From contig JBAZMD010000027.1 in the NCBI GenBank assembly GCA_041649955.1, forward strand, positions 1-8,310: a DNA stretch of 8,310 nucleotides, written 5' to 3'. This stretch comes from JAQUPP01 sp041649955. Lineage in GTDB: Bacteria; Patescibacteriota; Patescibacteriia; UBA2591; JAQUPP01. The notes below the pieces were generated by a model. The model searched no databases. It saw only the letters and a list, made by a program, of their open reading frames with translations, and was not told the DNA's origin. This document shows, piece by piece, positions 5,129 through 8,310 of the stretch. Positions within the stretch are counted from its first letter, which is position 1. Each line of letters begins with the position of its first letter. The position numbers and the translations under genes are program-made.

Positions 5129-6169
5129 CTAAATAATCAGCATGGAATCGCCAAAAGAATAAAATCTGTATTTTTTTCTAATAGCTTCTTGATAGGCAGT
5201 TAAGATAAAATCGCGATCTGCGAAGGCGGAAATCAACATTAATAAAGTGGATTCAGGTATGTGAAAATTCGTAATTAAACCGTCAATGAATTTTCCGCCC
5301 GAGGCGGATCGGCCTTGGGCCGAAAATTTATAACCCGGATAGATAAATATATCAACCCACTTTGTTCCTGATTTTAATTGGCCATTTTTAATAAAAGCTT
5401 CTAGTGTTCGCGCGCTGGTGGTGCCGACAGCAATAATTTTTTGCTGATTATTTTTGGCCTTATTTAAGATATCAGCTGTTTTTTTTGAAACCTCAGCCCA
5501 TTCGGCGTGCATTTTATGTTTTTTAATATTTTCTTCTCTGACCGGCAGAAAAGTTCCCGGACCGACATGAAGAGTTACAAATTCAAAAGATATTTTTTGT
5601 TTTTTTAAATTATTGATTAATTTTTTTGTAAAATGAAAACCGGCAGTCGGCGCAGCTGATGAACCGGGAGAATTAGCGTAAATTGTTTGATATTCCTTAA
5701 GATTTGACGAACGTTTAATATAAGGCGGGGTGGGAGTTTGCCCCAATTTATTGATGGTTTTATCAAATAAAACTCCGGAAAGATTAAAATTGATTTGCCA
5801 TGTTTGGTCGGAAAGTTTTTTTTCTAAAATTCCATTGAGATTTTTGGAAAAAATAATTTTTAAATCAGGACTAACCTTGCCTTTAACCATAATTTCCCAT
5901 TGATGCGCGTTGATCGGTCTGATTAATAAAATTTCTATTTTTCCGCCGGTTGGTTTTTTGCCTTGAATTCTGGCCGGGACAACCTTTGAATCATTGGCCA
6001 CTAGAACATCGGTTGGTTTCAAATATTTGCCCAAATTATAAAAATAATCGTGAGTAATGCTTTTATTTTCCCTATTTAAAATCATCAGCCTCGAATGATC
6101 TCGGGGCTGACAGGGTTTTTGAGCGATTAATTCTTTTGGCAATTCGTAATCAAATTTTTTTAGGTCCAT
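5129..6169 (-). CDS. queA: S-adenosylmethionine:tRNA ribosyltransferase-isomerase QueA
   Basis: QueA transfers and rearranges the ribosyl part of SAM onto 7-aminomethyl-7-deazaguanine in tRNA, making epoxyqueuosine at the wobble position of GUN anticodons. The 346-residue protein shows the family motifs in order: FDYELP (6-11), LVANDSKVVPAR (56-67), SPGSSAAPTAGFHFT (167-181), HVGPGTFLPVR (201-211), GTTSARTLE (249-257), DIFIYPGY (273-280), LITNFHIPESTLLMLISAF (298-316) and the end RFYSFGDSMLI. Residues 283-292 (SAQGRSASGG) are an insertion that other QueA proteins lack, encoded exactly by a 30-bp double hairpin. tgt and the rest of the queuosine pathway are not in the window. The start ATG (6167-6169) fits the family N-terminus; no Shine-Dalgarno sequence precedes it. 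Confidence 0.96.
   Translation of the reverse strand: MDLKKFDYELPKELIAQKPCQPRDHSRLMILNRENKSITHDYFYNLGKYLKPTDVLVANDSKVVPARIQGKKPTGGKIEILLIRPINAHQWEIMVKGKVSPDLKIIFSKNLNGILEKKLSDQTWQINFNLSGVLFDKTINKLGQTPTPPYIKRSSNLKEYQTIYANSPGSSAAPTAGFHFTKKLINNLKKQKISFEFVTLHVGPGTFLPVREENIKKHKMHAEWAEVSKKTADILNKAKNNQQKIIAVGTTSARTLEAFIKNGQLKSGTKWVDIFIYPGYKFSAQGRSASGGKFIDGLITNFHIPESTLLMLISAFADRDFILTAYQEAIRKKYRFYSFGDSMLII
5286..5331. repeat. Palindromic mini-element inserted in frame in queA
   Basis: Two adjoining hairpins, TCCGCC-CGA-GGCGGA (5294-5308) and TCGGCC-TTG-GGCCGA (5309-5323), are enclosed by the stem ATGAATTT (5286-5293) with AAATTTAT (5324-5331), one G-T pair. The result is a three-way junction with no unpaired bases at the joint. 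23 of the 30 core bases are G or C in an AT-rich gene. The core encodes residues 283-292 of QueA, which look like an insertion. Confidence 0.75.
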
Positions 6170-6200
6170 ACCAAAATTATTTTAAAATTTAAGTTTGGAA

Positions 6201-6230
6201 AACGCAAAATTTTAAACTATAATTTTGCGT
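6201..6230 (-). other. Perfect 10-bp hairpin upstream of queA
   Basis: ACGCAAAATT (6201-6210) and AATTTTGCGT (6221-6230) form a perfect inverted repeat with a 10-nt loop. It touches repeat A2 and lies about 30 nt upstream of the queA ATG. The sequence AACGCA followed by AAATTTTA also occurs at the matching place beside A1 (3580 onward), so the hairpin may be an extension of family A. Confidence 0.5.
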
Positions 6231-6333
6231 ACCCTGTTAAATGCCGCTCTGCGGCAATTTCGCCTTTGGCGAAATTATTTAACAGGGTAAAGGTTTTGTA
6301 GCTCCGACTTAACGTCCGGAGACAAAACTCTTT
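6229..6333. repeat. Structured intergenic repeat, family A, copy 2 (A2)
   Basis: The copy is identical to A1 over 71 bp (6229-6299) and has the same three-way junction (6230-6289). The flanking fourth hairpin differs in sequence but still pairs: AAAGGTTTTGT (6289-6299) with ACAAAACTCTTT (6322-6333, one bulged T), and CTCCG (6302-6306) with CGGAG (6317-6321). As in A1, the end falls on the stop codon of the upstream minus-strand gene, here ftsX. Confidence 0.9.
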
Positions 6334-7225
6334 ACGCTCTCAGATATTTTTTAGTTGCCGCGCCGGAAGCGAGAATCCCGACAATCAAAGCAAATAATAA
6401 AAATCCGCCGCCAAAACTTAAAATATTATTTTTTAAATAATCAAGCAAACTGAAATCCAATTCAAAAAATTGCTTAATATAAGGTTGGGCATAAGTAATA
6501 AGGGGGATAATAATTAGGGCATTTAAAATCCAGGCGATAAAACCATAAAGAAAGCCTTCAAATAAAAACGGTCCTTGAACAAACCAAGAAGTGGCACCAA
6601 CCAGCCGCATTATTTTGATTTCTTTTTCTTGAGCCCAAATGCCGAGTTTAATCGTATTGAATATCACTAAAATGGCGATAAAAACAAAAAGTCCGCTAAA
6701 GGCCCAGCCGACATAATGAATTTTTTTATTGAATTTATTAAAAGCATCCATTATCTGTTGATAATCGTAAAAATCTTGATCTTGAATCAAGGCGCTGAAT
6801 TCAGGTTTTTGAGTAACATTGAATACGGTATTATAATCGTTTGGATCGCGAAGCTTAATTGTTATCGCCGAACTGAGAGGATTGTCATTCAGTTCTTCCA
6901 ATGATTTTTGAGTCAAAACATCTTGATGTTTGCTTTTAAATTGTTCCAAGGCTTGTTGCGGAGTAATGTAATGAACTTCTTTGACTTCAACCATATTTTC
7001 CAGTTCCGAGCGGAATAAATTAATTTGATTTTCGTCAACATTTTGCTTGAAATAAACGCTTAAATCAAATTTGTCCTTGAAAGAATTCAGTGTTTCTTGA
7101 GCCAAAATATTAATTATGGAAAGAAAACTTAAAGAAAAAAGCATTAAAAGCATTATTAAAATGCTGGTCAGAGACAAAGGAAGATTGCGGAAAAAATTTT
7201 GGAAAGCTAATTTTATAATACGCAT
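6332..7225 (-). CDS. ftsX: Cell-division ABC-transporter-like permease FtsX
   Basis: FtsX is the membrane partner of the ATPase FtsE at the division site, where it controls peptidoglycan hydrolases. The 297-residue protein has the family layout: a short cytoplasmic start with FQNFFRNLPLSL (8-19), a first membrane segment (about 18-42), a large external domain (about 43-168), and three further membrane segments (about 171-194, 216-245 and 267-289). The cytoplasmic motif KEIKIMRLVGATSWFVQGPF (201-220) is the conserved FtsX signature. ftsE, usually immediately upstream, is replaced here by aspS, whose stop is 9 bp before the ftsX ATG, suggesting co-transcription with aspS. The stop codon coincides with the edge of repeat A2. 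Confidence 0.95.
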   Translation of the reverse strand: MRIIKLAFQNFFRNLPLSLTSILIMLLMLFSLSFLSIINILAQETLNSFKDKFDLSVYFKQNVDENQINLFRSELENMVEVKEVHYITPQQALEQFKSKHQDVLTQKSLEELNDNPLSSAITIKLRDPNDYNTVFNVTQKPEFSALIQDQDFYDYQQIMDAFNKFNKKIHYVGWAFSGLFVFIAILVIFNTIKLGIWAQEKEIKIMRLVGATSWFVQGPFLFEGFLYGFIAWILNALIIIPLITYAQPYIKQFFELDFSLLDYLKNNILSFGGGFLLFALIVGILASGAATKKYLRA

Positions 7226-7234
7226 TTTAGTCAG

Positions 7235-8310
7235 CTATTTGGTAATTTCAAGATGATTTTCTTGAAGACTTTTTTTACTTAATGGCGTAGGCGCGCCCAT
7301 CATTAAATCTTTAGCATCAGCTGTTTTTGGAAAAGGAATAACTTCGCGAATATTCGGTTCATTGGTTAAAATCATTATCAATCTGTCTAATCCTAATGCA
7401 ATTCCGCCGTGAGGAGGAGCGCCATATTGAAAAGCTTCCAAGATATGGCCGAATCGGCGTTCAATTTCGCTTGATTCAATGCCGAGAATTTTAAAAATTT
7501 TATTTTGCAAATCAGGTTGATGAATTCTAATGCTGCCGCCGAAAATTTCCGTGCCATTTAAGGCGAGGTCATAAGCTTTTGCTCTGGCTTTCAACGGTTC
7601 TTTTTCAAAAGTATTCAAATCTTCGTCTTTGGGGTGAGTAAAAGGGTGATGGCAAGAAACCAACTTTTTTTCTATTTCTGAATATTCAAAAAGCGGCATA
7701 TCAACAACCCAGCAAAAAGCCAATTCGTCAGGATTATTTTTGTCATTTCTTAAATCAGGTTTATCGGTTTTATATTTTTCCATTGCTTCGGCATAAGTCA
7801 GACGAGGAAAAGGTTTGGTGGTGATTTTTTTTGCGGGTAATATTTTTTCAATCAAATCAATCATCATTTTTTCAATCAAAGATAAAATATCTTCTTCGTC
7901 AATAAAACTCATTTCAATATCAAGCTGGGTGAATTCCGGTTGGCGGTCGCCACGAGTGTCTTCATCGCGAAAACAACGGGCAAGCTGGAAATAACGGTCT
8001 ACGCCGGCAACCATCAAAAGCTGTTTGAATTGCTGAGGAGATTGCGGCAAAACGTAAAAATTTCCCGGATATAATCTGGAAGGAATAATATATTCGCGAG
8101 CTCCTTCCGGAGTTCCTTTGGTTAAAATAGGCGTGTCTATTTCCAAAAAGTCATTTTTATTCAAATATTCGCGGAAAAAATTCGTGACTTGGCTGCGGAG
8201 AATCAGATTATTTTTCATTCTTTCATGGCGCAAATCAAGATAGCGGTATTTCAGCCGCAGTTCTTCATTGGCTTTTAAGGTTTCATTGTCAATTTCAAAA
8301 GGCGGCGTTT
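7235..8310 (-). CDS. aspS: Aspartyl-tRNA synthetase, partial, lacking the GAD domain
   Basis: The 5' end lies beyond the window; 357 codons are visible, including about 25 upstream of the first apparent start (a TTG at 8231-8233 that is really an internal Leu). The enzyme charges tRNA-Asp. Class II motifs are clear: motif 1 region FLEIDTPILTKGTPEGARE, motif 2 FRDEDTRGDRQPEFTQLD (coded about 7930-7985) and motif 3 GGIALGLDRL (about 7385-7420). The sequence is bacterial in type (WVVDMPLFE, HHPFTHPKDED), yet KPDLR is followed after only about ten residues by AFCWVVDMPLF. In bacterial AspRS the GAD insertion domain of roughly 100-130 residues stands at that point (about 7715-7755). ftsX follows 9 bp after the stop. 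Confidence 0.96.
   Translation of the reverse strand, partial: TPPFEIDNETLKANEELRLKYRYLDLRHERMKNNLILRSQVTNFFREYLNKNDFLEIDTPILTKGTPEGAREYIIPSRLYPGNFYVLPQSPQQFKQLLMVAGVDRYFQLARCFRDEDTRGDRQPEFTQLDIEMSFIDEEDILSLIEKMMIDLIEKILPAKKITTKPFPRLTYAEAMEKYKTDKPDLRNDKNNPDELAFCWVVDMPLFEYSEIEKKLVSCHHPFTHPKDEDLNTFEKEPLKARAKAYDLALNGTEIFGGSIRIHQPDLQNKIFKILGIESSEIERRFGHILEAFQYGAPPHGGIALGLDRLIMILTNEPNIREVIPFPKTADAKDLMMGAPTPLSKKSLQENHLEITK

Noticed and set aside
6201..6230. preQ1 riboswitch ahead of queA
   Set aside because: The hairpin is a plain inverted repeat; no C-rich loop followed by an A-rich tail and pseudoknot partner as expected of preQ1 aptamers can be seen.
8231..8233. TTG as start of aspS
   Set aside because: It encodes the internal Leu of KYRYLDLRHERM; the frame continues upstream to the window edge with conserved AspRS sequence.

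Overview
The window looks like a chromosomal piece of an AT-rich Candidate Phyla Radiation (Patescibacteria) bacterium. This is inferred from the compact housekeeping content, the near absence of Shine-Dalgarno sequences, small lineage-specific hypothetical proteins, an aspartyl-tRNA synthetase without its GAD domain, and gene neighbourhoods broken up relative to model bacteria. All reading frames work with the standard bacterial code. The eleven visible stop codons are TAA (7) or TAG (4), never TGA. The exact lineage cannot be read from the sequence.

Left part (1-2576). The 3' end of a Clp/Hsp100 ATPase gene is followed by rplU (L21), which has a strong promoter placed so close to the ATG that the mRNA should be leaderless. 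A structured repeat (B1) and a hairpin separate rplU from the convergent ruvA. Between ruvA and the next plus-strand genes lies a divergent promoter pair whose -35 boxes overlap, with a perfect consensus DnaA box inside the ruvA promoter. The plus-strand genes are two small unrecognised proteins and rpsT (S20). rpsT ends exactly where the opposing holA gene ends.

Right part (2577-8310). A minus-strand series runs, in transcription order, aspS (5' part outside the window), ftsX, queA, tRNA-Cys(GCA), a stand-alone 5'-3' exonuclease of the PolA N-terminal type, and holA (clamp-loader delta). The themes are tRNA charging and modification, cell division and DNA replication or repair. Only aspS-ftsX are spaced like an operon (9 bp).

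Most unusual feature. Four gaps (rplU-ruvA, holA-exo, exo-tRNA, and the one flanking queA's stop codon) and the queA-ftsX gap hold foldable elements. Family A has two copies, identical over 71 bp, that fold into a three-way junction with no unpaired bases except two 3-nt loops; both copies meet the stop codon of the upstream gene at the same element position. Family B has two diverged copies in opposite orientation. Element C is a mosaic of A-like arms and a B-like core. A further hairpin (D) overlaps the exonuclease start codon. A 30-bp GC-rich double hairpin sits in frame inside queA and adds ten residues absent from ordinary QueA proteins. Together these suggest an active or recently active family of palindromic elements that tolerates insertion into coding sequence, comparable in concept to Rickettsia palindromic elements. 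No CRISPR array, transposase, integrase or rRNA is visible.
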